Assembly: GCA_947630065.1 (NCBI GenBank)
Contig: CANRGE010000017.1
Location: 1 to 36,694 of the forward strand
Direction of reading: 5' to 3'
Source of the DNA: an uncultured Clostridia bacterium
GTDB lineage: Bacteria > Bacillota > Clostridia > TANB77 > CAG-508
DNA: 36,694 nt
Below are positions 15,913-23,850 of the stretch, in pieces. A program made the translations under genes and the position numbers. How positions within the stretch are numbered: the first letter of the stretch is position 1; the number at the start of each line of letters is the position of its first letter. A model generated the notes under the pieces. The model had not been told where the DNA came from, searched no databases, and saw only the letters and a program-made list of their open reading frames with translations.

Positions 15913-18060
15913 ATGGATAAAATTATACAAACAATAGCAACTGAATTAAATATAAAATACTCAAGTGTAGAAAATACTATAAAATTAATAGATGAAGGAA
16001 ACACAATACCATTTATAGCAAGATATAGAAAAGAAGTAACAGGAGGTCTTTCTGATGAAATATTAAGAAGTTTAGGAGAAAGACTAACTTATTTAAGAAA
16101 TTTAGAAACAAGAAAGCAAGAAGTTACAAAAAGCATAGAAGAACAAGGAAAATTAACAGAAGAAATAATAAAAGACCTTGAAAATGCAATTACTCTTGCA
16201 GAAGTAGAAGATATTTATAGACCATATAAACAAAAGAAAAGAACTCGTGCAACTATAGCAAAGGAAAAAGGTCTAGAAGAACTTGCTAATATAATAATAG
16301 AACAAAAAGAAGGAACAAATATAGAAGATGAAGCAAAGAAATTTATATCTGAAGAAAAAGGTGTAAATACAATAGAAGAAGCAATTCAAGGAGCCAAAGA
16401 TATAATAGCAGAAAATATTTCTGATGAACCAGAATATAGAAAGAAAATCAAATCAATATGTTATAGAGAAGCTCAAATATCTACAAAAGCAACAAATCCT
16501 GACCAAAAAACAAATTATGATATGTATTATGATTTTATAGAAAATGTAAATAAAATACCAAGTCATAGAATATTAGCAATAAATAGAGGAGAAAAGGAAG
16601 AAGCATTAAAAGTAAAAGTAGAAAAACCAGAAGAAAAAATTCTACAAGTTATTAGTAAAAGAGTAATAAAAAATAATACTTTTTCAAATATATTAGAAGA
16701 TACAATAAAAGATAGTTGGGATAGATTAATAGAACCATCTATAGATAGAGAAATACGTTCAGATTTAACAGAAAAAGCAGAAGAGCAAGCAATAAAAGTA
16801 TTTGGAAAAAATGCAAAACAATTACTTTTAGGAGCACCACTTAAAAACCTTACAGTTATAGGATTTGACCCTGCTTATAGAACAGGATGTAAAATAGCAG
16901 TAATAGATGATACTGGTAAATTGTTAGAAACTACAACAGTATATCCAACAGAGCCACAAAATGATATAGAAGGAGCTACAAAAGTATTATTAGAATTAAT
17001 AGAAAAATACAATGTAAATATGTTTGCAATAGGGAATGGAACAGCATCACGTGAATCAGAAATGTTTGTTGCAGAACTAATAAAAAAAGCAAAACATCCT
17101 GTGCATTATGCAATTGTATCAGAAGCGGGCGCATCAGTATATTCTGCATCAAAACTGGCTACAGAAGAATACCCAGATATAAATGTTTCATTAAGAGGAG
17201 CAATATCAATAGCAAGACGTTTACAAGATCCATTAGCAGAACTTGTAAAAATAGAACCAAAAGCTATAGGGGTAGGACAATATCAACATGATGTAAATCA
17301 AAAAAGGCTAGAAGAAAGCCTAACAGGAGTAGTAGAAGACGCAGTAAATAAAGTAGGAGTAGATATAAATATAGCAACACCATCATTATTGTCATATGTA
17401 TCAGGGTTAAATAAAACAATAAGTAAAAACATAGTAAAATACAGAGACGAACATGGAAAAATTAAAAGTAGAAAAGAACTTTTAAAAGTACCTAAATTAG
17501 GAAAAGTTGCATATGAACAATGTGCAGGATTTATACGTATATATGATGGAGAAAATCCTTTAGAAGTAACAGGTGTTCACCCAGAAAGTTATGAAGTTGC
17601 AATTAACTTATTAGAAAAATTAGGGTATGATGTAAAACAACTTATAAATCCAGAAAGCCTAAAAGAAATAAAAGAAAAATTGGCTAAAATAAATGTAGCA
17701 AAAACAGCACAAGAATTAAATGTAGGAGAGATGACACTACAAGATATAATAAATGAGTTATCAAAACCAGGAAGAGATCCAAGAGAAGAAATGCCAAAAC
17801 CAATATTAAGACAAGATGTACTAAAACTAGAAGACTTAAAAGAAGGAATGATATTAACAGGAACAGTAAGAAATGTAATAGATTTTGGGGCATTTGTAGA
17901 TATAGGAGTAAAACATGATGGACTTGTACATATTTCTGAAATGAGTCAAGGATTTGTAAAAAATCCATCAGATGTAGTATCTGTAGGAGATATTGTAAAA
18001 GTAAAAGTAATAGGAATAGACCAAGAAAGGCAAAAAGTAAAATTGAGTATGAAGATTTAG
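15913..18060 (+). CDS. tex: Tex family transcription accessory protein
   Basis: 715 residues, usual length for Tex. GGAAGGA precedes ATG 15913. Domain order as in the family: helical N-terminus with NTIPFIARYRKEVTGGLSDE (about 30-50), central helical bundle with EDIYRPYKQKKRTRATIAKEKGLE, YqgF/RNase H-like domain starting VIGFDPAYRTGCKIAVID (about 317-335), helix-hairpin-helix repeats with SRKELLKVPKLGKVAYEQCAGFIRI, and a C-terminal S1 RNA-binding domain LKEGMILTGTVRNVIDFGAFVDIGV to the end (about 638-715). Tex binds nucleic acid and affects transcription and RNA metabolism. Monocistronic here. Confidence 0.95.
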   Translation: MDKIIQTIATELNIKYSSVENTIKLIDEGNTIPFIARYRKEVTGGLSDEILRSLGERLTYLRNLETRKQEVTKSIEEQGKLTEEIIKDLENAITLAEVEDIYRPYKQKKRTRATIAKEKGLEELANIIIEQKEGTNIEDEAKKFISEEKGVNTIEEAIQGAKDIIAENISDEPEYRKKIKSICYREAQISTKATNPDQKTNYDMYYDFIENVNKIPSHRILAINRGEKEEALKVKVEKPEEKILQVISKRVIKNNTFSNILEDTIKDSWDRLIEPSIDREIRSDLTEKAEEQAIKVFGKNAKQLLLGAPLKNLTVIGFDPAYRTGCKIAVIDDTGKLLETTTVYPTEPQNDIEGATKVLLELIEKYNVNMFAIGNGTASRESEMFVAELIKKAKHPVHYAIVSEAGASVYSASKLATEEYPDINVSLRGAISIARRLQDPLAELVKIEPKAIGVGQYQHDVNQKRLEESLTGVVEDAVNKVGVDINIATPSLLSYVSGLNKTISKNIVKYRDEHGKIKSRKELLKVPKLGKVAYEQCAGFIRIYDGENPLEVTGVHPESYEVAINLLEKLGYDVKQLINPESLKEIKEKLAKINVAKTAQELNVGEMTLQDIINELSKPGRDPREEMPKPILRQDVLKLEDLKEGMILTGTVRNVIDFGAFVDIGVKHDGLVHISEMSQGFVKNPSDVVSVGDIVKVKVIGIDQERQKVKLSMKI

Positions 18061-18075
18061 TAAAGACAGAACACC

Positions 18076-18104
18076 TTTACATAAAATGGCAAAAATGGTA
18101 TAAT
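18076..18104 (+). promoter_or_regulatory. Promoter of the 177-aa membrane protein gene
   Basis: TTTACA (18076-18081), 17 bases, TGG-TATAAT (18096-18104). A near-consensus extended promoter starting 16 bases after the tex stop codon. Confidence 0.8.
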
Positions 18105-18151
18105 TAAATAGAAACCAAGTGTGTAAGTACAATTATGTACGAGTTGTTATG

Positions 18152-18173
18152 AATGTGTAAAAATATACACATT
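18152..18173 (+). other. Leader hairpin just before the ribosome site
   Basis: AATGTGTA (18152-18159) pairs with TACACATT (18166-18173), 6-base loop. It ends 3 bases before AAAAGGAGA, the ribosome-binding site of the next gene, so it could influence translation or mRNA stability. A second weak pairing GTAC/GTAC lies at 18127-18140. Confidence 0.45.
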
Positions 18174-18190
18174 AGAAAAGGAGAATCTTC

Positions 18191-18724
18191 ATGAGAAGAA
18201 AAAAGAAGAAGCGGATTATTGCAACTATAATTATACTAATGATTACTGTTTTGATATTACTTATAATTTTATTAGTAATGTTATTATCAGGACGGAAAAA
18301 ACAACAACCCAATATTGTAAGCTACAACTTTCAGGAAATTCAAGAAGAACCTATAATACTAAGAGAGCCACAAAAAACAGAAAAGCCTGAAAAGATAGTT
18401 AAAGTTGTAACATTAAAGCAAACCAAACCAGAAAAAATGCCAATAATACGAAAGTACATGAAAAGATGGTTTATTGTAACAGGTATATATTGCTTACTAA
18501 TGTTCATTAGCTATCTAAAACGAAGAATAACAAAAAGTAAAGCTTCATTTAGAGGTCAAGAACTAAGTATGTTATTTATATTAGTGACAATATTTTTAGC
18601 AATAAGATGTTCATGGATTACACAAAGTATAATATTTGGTATTATATATACCATAATATTAACTATCATAAGCATATTTATTGCAGGGCTTGGTTGTGTT
18701 ATTAGTACAAAAAAATATAGTTAA
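18191..18724 (+). CDS. Hypothetical membrane protein, about four helices
   Basis: 177 residues, AAGGAG before ATG 18191. Not recognised. A very basic start MRRKKKKR is followed by one hydrophobic helix (about 9-33), a polar Pro/Glu/Lys-rich stretch (36-90, with EPQKTEKPEKIVKVV), then three further hydrophobic segments near 93-109, 125-141 and 146-170. It could be a small envelope protein with an exposed linker between residues 35 and 90. It has its own promoter, an 86-base leader with hairpins and its own terminator. Codon use includes CGG, GCG and CCC, less biased than in tex next door. Confidence 0.75.
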   Translation: MRRKKKKRIIATIIILMITVLILLIILLVMLLSGRKKQQPNIVSYNFQEIQEEPIILREPQKTEKPEKIVKVVTLKQTKPEKMPIIRKYMKRWFIVTGIYCLLMFISYLKRRITKSKASFRGQELSMLFILVTIFLAIRCSWITQSIIFGIIYTIILTIISIFIAGLGCVISTKKYS

Positions 18725-18744
18725 ATAATCAGCAGTAAAAATCC

Positions 18745-18774
18745 AATAGGCTAGCTTTTTTTGGCTAGCCTATT
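18745..18774 (+). terminator. Terminator of the 177-aa membrane protein gene
   Basis: AATAGGCTAGC (18745-18755) pairs with GCTAGCCTATT (18764-18774) around a T-rich loop. The downstream arm runs straight into family 1 copy B, whose variable lower stem starts at 18771. Confidence 0.7.
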
Positions 18775-18945
18775 TAATATAATAGGAAAGTTCTACTTTC
18801 CTATTATATTAAATAAATAACATTGCACAGAAAATTTACTTTGTAAATTTTCGCGTCAACAAATCTTTACGCTTCTTTGAGACCTTGAATTTAGATAGCA
18901 AACTTTAAGATGTAAAGAAGAGGTCTCGCGAAGCGAGATTTGTTT
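18771..18945 (+). repeat. Intergenic structured repeat, family 1, copy B
   Basis: Same element as 570-745 and 20701-20876. HP1 core TAGGAAAGT/ACTTTCCTA is conserved, but the lower stem is TATTTAATA with its exact complement TATTAAATA on the other side, different from copy A. In HP2 the loop is TTT instead of AAA. HP3 keeps the GGTCTCGCGAAGCGAG form of copy A. The element ends 4 bases before the minus-35 box of the next gene. Confidence 0.85.
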
Positions 18946-18948
18946 TAG

Positions 18949-18977
18949 TTTACATATTAAGAAAAATATGATATAAT
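18949..18977 (+). promoter_or_regulatory. Promoter of the 140-aa orphan gene
   Basis: TTTACA (18949-18954), 17 bases, TGA-TATAAT (18969-18977). Near-consensus and directly adjoining repeat copy B. Confidence 0.8.
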
Positions 18978-19021
18978 GTAACACGTCACTATAAACAAGT
19001 ATACAAAAAGGAGAGATTGTT

Positions 19022-19444
19022 ATGACACGGGAAGAACAAATACAGGCAATAACAAATGCTATTTTAGGCTATCAAGACAGATTCATTTCAGCTATGTCTA
19101 TGCAAATTGACATAGATACAGAAAGCTGGAATATACTAGATGAGTCTAAATACAACAAAATACTTCATACAAAAATTCTTGAAGATATTACCCGGATACC
19201 ACTTATTATTGCAGATTTAGGTTCAATAAAACAAGCCTTAATAGACAGCATGCTGCAAAAAGATGGTGATCATGTAGCACTCATTCGAAAAACGAAAGGG
19301 ATGGGAACGGAAACTTGGGATTTGTATCAAGTAGAAAAGGAAGTCTATGATGTATTAGAAGAAATAGAATTAGATTCTAGACTTGATTGTTGTACAAGTA
19401 AAAAGGGAAAGACAGGTAAACAGTATTGGGTATTGCAATTTTAA
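19022..19444 (+). CDS. Hypothetical soluble protein, no family recognised
   Basis: 140 residues, AAAGGAGAG before ATG 19022. Soluble, slightly acidic, mostly helical pattern: EEQIQAITNAILGYQDRFISAM, then ILEDITRIPLIIADLGSIKQALIDSML, then a beta-like end with GDHVALIRKTKGMGTETWDLYQVEKEVYDVLEEIELDSRL, a CC pair and KTGKQYWVLQF. The last part could be a small winged or barrel domain. No catalytic motif. Codon use (CGG, ACG, GGG) resembles the other solitary orphan genes at 7806 and 18191 and differs from its neighbours, which hints at horizontal gain. It has its own promoter and hairpin terminator. Confidence 0.72.
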   Translation: MTREEQIQAITNAILGYQDRFISAMSMQIDIDTESWNILDESKYNKILHTKILEDITRIPLIIADLGSIKQALIDSMLQKDGDHVALIRKTKGMGTETWDLYQVEKEVYDVLEEIELDSRLDCCTSKKGKTGKQYWVLQF

Positions 19445-19466
19445 ACCGAATAACAAAGAATCCTAT

Positions 19467-19496
19467 AAACCACTTAAGCTAATGCTTAAGTGGTTT
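19467..19496. terminator. Hairpin between convergent genes
   Basis: AAACCACTTAAGC (19467-19479), loop TAAT, exact complement (19484-19496). It serves the 140-aa gene on the plus strand and DUF975 on the minus strand. T-tracts are poor on both sides. Confidence 0.65.
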
Positions 19497-19527
19497 GTAC
19501 TATAATATTAAAATAAAATTAAATTTT

Positions 19528-20307
19528 TTATTCTTCTGTTTTTATTGGATTGTCTGTTGTTTCTTCTACAGCTTTTTGTGTAGATGTAGTACTACCTTTT
19601 AAAGATTCGTAGAAACATACAAAAGATACCATAATATATGGAATTAGCCATAAACAACCAATATATAGTGTGAATGCTGAAAGTATAGCCCATCCAATAA
19701 ATGTTAAGCTTAACCAAAAGAAGCTCCATCTATTTCCATTCATTAATCTAGCACTTTCTTCAACTATTTCTTTACCAGACATAGTTTCGTTATCATATAA
19801 TAAATAATAAGATAAAGAATATAAATAGCCTTTAATTGTTATGTATATAAGTGATGCAATATATCCAATAAGTCCTATAATAGTAACAAATGAAAAACCA
19901 ACAGTAGCTTCAGCAGAACCACCTAAAATTCCAGATGTAGTAGTAGCTGCTGCACCAAAAGCCAATATAACTACAAAAACAATAAATATAGCTATTGGAA
20001 TTATCAATTTTGTAACTATATTACCAAATACAGCCCAAACTTTTGAAAAAGAAGAAAATCCAATTTGTAAAAAGTCTGTATAAGTAAAATCTTCACCCCT
20101 TTTTAGTTTTATAAAGCAAGCTATAAATCCATAAGATAAAGGTAATGAAATTATAATAGATGCTACTCCACCTATAAAAGGAATAAGATTTAAAACAAAA
20201 GAAATTGCAAAACAAACCAATACATATACTAATGTTAGTATAGCTCCCTTTCCCCATTTTCCTTTAAGTGCTTCACGTGCATTTGCTCTAATATTTGCAG
20301 ATGTCAT
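19528..20307 (-). CDS. DUF975 family integral membrane protein
   Basis: 259 residues, AAGGAGG before the ATG at 20307. The start SANIRANAREALKGKWGKGAILTLVYVLV is the DUF975 signature, followed by about six membrane helices, with PFIGGVASIIISLPLSYGF after the first and an EESARLMNGNRWSFFWLSLTFIGWAIL segment late in the chain, also family-typical. The C-terminal tail (235-259) is polar and Thr/Glu-rich. Function of the family is not established. Monocistronic. Confidence 0.9.
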   Translation of the reverse strand: MTSANIRANAREALKGKWGKGAILTLVYVLVCFAISFVLNLIPFIGGVASIIISLPLSYGFIACFIKLKRGEDFTYTDFLQIGFSSFSKVWAVFGNIVTKLIIPIAIFIVFVVILAFGAAATTTSGILGGSAEATVGFSFVTIIGLIGYIASLIYITIKGYLYSLSYYLLYDNETMSGKEIVEESARLMNGNRWSFFWLSLTFIGWAILSAFTLYIGCLWLIPYIMVSFVCFYESLKGSTTSTQKAVEETTDNPIKTEE

Positions 20308-20353
20308 AATAAAAACCTCCTTTTATTTTCAAAATTAGATATAATCCAACTAA

Positions 20354-20382
20354 ATATTACAACATATAACAAAATAAGTCAA
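20354..20382 (-). promoter_or_regulatory. Promoter of the DUF975 gene
   Basis: On the minus strand TTGACT (20382-20377), 17 bases, TAATAT (20359-20354). Start codon 47 bases downstream. Confidence 0.5.
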
Positions 20383-20419
20383 TAAAAAACAATTTATAGA
20401 AATTATTTTATTTTAATAG

Positions 20420-20580
20420 AAACCAATAGAAAAAATAAAATAAAAAATTCCGTTCTCCAAGGCGTTTTAGACAAGTTGGTTTTAAGAAGTGAAGAGACAC
20501 ACTATTCTCAGCAAAAGCATTATGGCGCTGTCGCTTCTCAGGGTCGAACTCGTTTTTTATTTTATTTTTTTCTTTGGTTT
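20420..20580 (+). repeat. Intergenic repeat family 2, copy 2
   Basis: The interior (TTCCGTTCTCCAAGGCG ... GGGTCGAACTCG) matches copy 1 (in reverse) and copy 4. The ends carry a longer, different inverted repeat: AAACCAATAG plus A-rich text at 20420-20447, mirrored by T-rich text ending CTTTGGTTT at 20580. The arms match each other almost perfectly but not the arms of copies 1 and 4. Sits in a 570-base gene-free region shared with 20581-20876. Confidence 0.85.
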
Positions 20581-20700
20581 TAATAATATTAATAATAATT
20601 GAATAAAAAACGAGTTTTTATTTATATATATTCCAAAACCTCAATAATATTCAATAAAAAAATAACATTGCACACAACAAACTTTGCATACAATGTTAAA
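20581..20700. repeat. Degenerate fragments of both repeat families
   Basis: AATAAAAAACGAG near 20602 resembles one end of family 2, and AATAACATTGCACA near 20661 matches the segment that follows HP1 in family 1. AACATTG (20664-20670) and CAATGTT (20691-20697) form a 7-base stem ahead of copy C. No gene is seen. It reads like debris left by earlier insertions or rearrangements. Confidence 0.45.
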
Positions 20701-20876
20701 TTTTTTATATAATAGGAAAGTTCTACTTTCCTATTATATAAAAAAATAAAATTGCACAGAAAATTTACAAAGTAAATTTTCGCGTCAACAAATCTTTACG
20801 CTTCTTTGAGACCTTGAATTTAGATAGAAAACTTTAAGATGTAGAGAAAAGGTCTCAAAGAAGCGAGATTTGTTCT
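20701..20876 (+). repeat. Intergenic structured repeat, family 1, copy C
   Basis: Same orientation as copies A and B. The lower stem of HP1 is TTTTTTATA here, again with its complement TATAAAAAA on the other side. In HP3 the right arm reads GGTCTCAAAGAAGCGAG, which pairs fully with CTTCTTTGAGACC of the left arm, whereas copies A and B have GCG in that place. The element ends right against the stop codon (20878-20880) of the minus-strand HD-GYP gene and may act as the end of that transcription unit. Confidence 0.85.
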
Positions 20877-20877
20877 T

Positions 20878-21942
20878 CTACACAACCGCATATTCGGTAG
20901 ACTTCTGTATTTTTTCTATTTCATCATAACTATTTTTTAAAATATCAATAAAAGCATCTGCAATATTAGGATCAAACTGAGTTCCTTTACAACGTTCTAT
21001 TTCTGATAGAACAGTTTCTAAAGAAAGAGCATCTCTATAAGGTCTTTTTGAAGTCATAGCATCAAATGTATCTGCAATCGCAGCAATTCTAGCAAGATAT
21101 GGAATATCTTCACCTTTTAACTGACTTGGATAACCATGCCCATCATATCTTTCATGATGATGTTTAACTATAGGTAACAAATCTTTAAAAATTGTAGCAT
21201 TAGAAAGAATATGAGCACCAATAGTAGGATGATTTTTTATTTCTGAATATTCATCATCTGTTAATTTTGCATTTTTTAGTAAAATACTATCAGGTACACC
21301 AATTTTTCCAATATCGTGGAATAAACCACCAATTTGTAAAGTATGTAAATCTTCCTCAGAAAGACCAAGTTTTTTTCCTATAAGTACAGAATATGCAGCA
21401 ACTCTATCTGAATGACCTTTGGTATATTTATCTTTTGCCTCAACTGTATATCTTAAAGTTTCAATACTTTCAATATAAGCTTTCTCGAGTTGTTCATTTG
21501 CCTCTTTTAACTCGGTATTAATTTCCTTTATTAAATTCATTTGAGAAATTGCTTTTATACCAGATTCTATTAAGAGTAATAATTGGTCAAATTTATCACT
21601 TTTTTCACAATAACCTTGAATGTCTAATCGTCTAATTGTTTCCAAAGGTGGAGCTAAATCCTTGTGACCTGTAAGTAATAAAATATATAATTCTTTATTA
21701 AATTTACGTATTTCTTCAACAACTTTATCTCCATGAATTGGAGTCATAATAAAGTCTAACAACATTAAATCAAAATGTTCATTTTTTACTTTTTCAATAG
21801 CCTCTAATGGGTCAGTAACTCCAGTAAATTCATAACCAGAACGTTTTAAAAATATAGATAAAGAATCTATAATTCCAATTTCATCATCAACTACTATTAT
21901 TTTATAGCCATTTGAAGCCTGTGCTTGTATTCCTTTTCGCAT
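20878..21942 (-). CDS. Response regulator with HD-GYP domain (putative c-di-GMP phosphodiesterase)
   Basis: 354 residues, AGGAGGT before the ATG at 21942. Receiver domain 12-130: acidic D19/D20, phospho-acceptor D63 in LMLLDFIMTP, T91 in LLTGH, K114 (followed by Ser instead of the usual Pro). A coiled helix (136-165) links to the HD-GYP domain (165-345): GHSDRVAAYS, HD pair H209-D210 in FHDIGKIGVP, HHERYDGHGYP (262-272) containing GYP, and DTFDAMTSKRPYR. All metal-site motifs are present, so c-di-GMP hydrolysis is likely. It lies 69 bases after the kinase gene on the same strand; both follow the peptide synthetase gene, suggesting a dedicated signalling pair. Confidence 0.92.
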   Translation of the reverse strand: MRKGIQAQASNGYKIIVVDDEIGIIDSLSIFLKRSGYEFTGVTDPLEAIEKVKNEHFDLMLLDFIMTPIHGDKVVEEIRKFNKELYILLLTGHKDLAPPLETIRRLDIQGYCEKSDKFDQLLLLIESGIKAISQMNLIKEINTELKEANEQLEKAYIESIETLRYTVEAKDKYTKGHSDRVAAYSVLIGKKLGLSEEDLHTLQIGGLFHDIGKIGVPDSILLKNAKLTDDEYSEIKNHPTIGAHILSNATIFKDLLPIVKHHHERYDGHGYPSQLKGEDIPYLARIAAIADTFDAMTSKRPYRDALSLETVLSEIERCKGTQFDPNIADAFIDILKNSYDEIEKIQKSTEYAVV

Positions 21943-22011
21943 ATATACCTCCTATTAAAATAGTATTATATATAGATTATATTAGTAAATATAAATAAAA
22001 GCAAGTCAAAT

Positions 22012-23832
22012 TTAAGCATTATAAGGAAGAATTATAATAAATGTTGTTCCTTTATTTTCTTCAGAAGTAAATTTTACATTTCCTTTAAAATTACCACGTA
22101 TTGTAGAATAAGACATAAATAATCCTAAACCAGTACCTTTTTTACCTTTTGTAGTAACCATTTGCTTAAATAATTTACTTTGTACTTCTTTAGACATTCC
22201 ACATCCATAATCTTTTATAGAAATACCAATATTGTGTTCATCATAATTAGATATTATTAAATCAATATTCTCATTAGTTTTTCCATTATAAGATTGAATA
22301 GCATTAGAAATCATATTATTAATAACCTGTACAAGACTATTAACATTTCCATCAATTTTTAAATTAGGGTCTACATTAACAGAAATATTCATATCTATTA
22401 AATTAGCTTTTAATTCATGTTTCATAAGAATAGAAACTCTTTTTACTAATTCTTCTATTGTAAAGTTTGAAACTTCATTGCTAGCATTTAAATTAACAGC
22501 TTGTCCTTTAACAGCAGTAATTACATCAGACATATATGAAGTATGAGTTTTTATTTTTTCTATCCATTCATTCATATCTTTTGCAATATCATGGTGGTCT
22601 TGAGAATTTACCTCAGGGTCATCAATAGAAGAATCATATTCTTTAACTAAATCCGACAGTCCCTCAGCAGCACCACTTATAGACATAATTGGAGTTTTTA
22701 GGTTGTGTGCAATTCCACCAATTAATTCACCAAGAGAAGCAAGACGCTCTTTTTCCATTAACAAATCTTGATTAGACTTTATAATATTCATATCTTTATA
22801 ATGTTGAGTTTCATCTTTTAATAATATAAGAGTACCTAAAAACGAACCTTTTGAGTTAATACTATTTACTTCTATATTAAAATATTTATCAATACTTGAA
22901 AATTCAGTTCTATAATTTAAAGTATCTGTTGTTGATTTAACCTTTTTCAAAGCCTCCAATAATAAATTTATATCAATATTTTTTTCACCAATAGTTTTAA
23001 TTAAAGTAACTATATCTGTATTTCTAACATCTTTTTCGCGTAAATTAAATGATGTTAATAAAGTTTTATTAAAATCTGTAATAATATTATCTTCATTAAG
23101 AACCATATAACAATCAGACATTCTATCAACAACTCTTTGCAAAGCAATTGGTGCAACACTTATAAATTTAAACTTAAATATAGCAACAGCATAAATATAT
23201 AATGCAAAAGAGAAAGTAATAGGAGTAATGTAAACATTAGCATTAATAACCCCTAAAAAGCCTAATAAATTAACAACTATAGGAATAAGAGTACCCAATA
23301 CTAAAAGCAAAGACTGTCTAGAAAAAAATCCTGCATTTCGAATACTATAAATAAATAATATTAACAATCCTATAAATAAGCAACCATAAGAAAAAATTGA
23401 GTGAACTGCAAAATAAGGACCGTATGTAGTATCAAATAAATATATTGAGTAATGCGTATAAAATAAATGGTGTGCATCATTTGTAAACATTAAAATAGTT
23501 GATACAATAGGTATTATAAAAAGAAAGGAGTAATACCATTTAAATTTAAACTTAGTTTGTGTAAAAGTAATTCCCAAAAACAACACAAGCAAGGGAAGAA
23601 AGCAGGCACCAAAAGATGCAAATCCCTCAAATGTTGTTTTTGAAATATTAGTGTTTTGGAATAATATTTGGAAAATTAAACTTAAACACCAAACAGAAGA
23701 TGCAGCAACCAAAAGTGACATTACAAGTTTAATTTGTTTATTAGAACCCTTATATAAGCTTATAATATATAAAACGCCAAGGCCTAAAAACATAGATATT
23801 AGTAAAAATAATAAATATTGCATATTTTCCAT
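22012..23832 (-). CDS. 7TM-PAS sensor histidine kinase
   Basis: 606 residues from ATG 23832, chosen because GGAGG lies 8 bases before it; an upstream in-frame ATG (23847) overlaps that site. Seven to eight hydrophobic segments occupy about 1-230, matching the N-terminal 7TM region of histidine kinases. A PAS domain follows (about 240-345: MSDCYMVLNEDNIITDFN, TDLNYRT). H-box is LGELIGGIAHNLKTPIMSIS with H376. N-box NNMISNAIQSY, G1 KDYGCGMS, and GTGLGLFMSYSTIRG complete the ATPase domain. The ribosome site begins 8 bases after the stop codon of the synthetase gene, so the two are co-transcribed and perhaps coupled. Probably phosphorylates the HD-GYP regulator; the ligand may be the peptide product or a host or cell-wall cue (inference). 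Confidence 0.92.
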   Translation of the reverse strand: MENMQYLLFLLISMFLGLGVLYIISLYKGSNKQIKLVMSLLVAASSVWCLSLIFQILFQNTNISKTTFEGFASFGACFLPLLVLFLGITFTQTKFKFKWYYSFLFIIPIVSTILMFTNDAHHLFYTHYSIYLFDTTYGPYFAVHSIFSYGCLFIGLLILFIYSIRNAGFFSRQSLLLVLGTLIPIVVNLLGFLGVINANVYITPITFSFALYIYAVAIFKFKFISVAPIALQRVVDRMSDCYMVLNEDNIITDFNKTLLTSFNLREKDVRNTDIVTLIKTIGEKNIDINLLLEALKKVKSTTDTLNYRTEFSSIDKYFNIEVNSINSKGSFLGTLILLKDETQHYKDMNIIKSNQDLLMEKERLASLGELIGGIAHNLKTPIMSISGAAEGLSDLVKEYDSSIDDPEVNSQDHHDIAKDMNEWIEKIKTHTSYMSDVITAVKGQAVNLNASNEVSNFTIEELVKRVSILMKHELKANLIDMNISVNVDPNLKIDGNVNSLVQVINNMISNAIQSYNGKTNENIDLIISNYDEHNIGISIKDYGCGMSKEVQSKLFKQMVTTKGKKGTGLGLFMSYSTIRGNFKGNVKFTSEENKGTTFIIILPYNA

Positions 23833-23850
23833 AATGAAAACCTCCATTAT

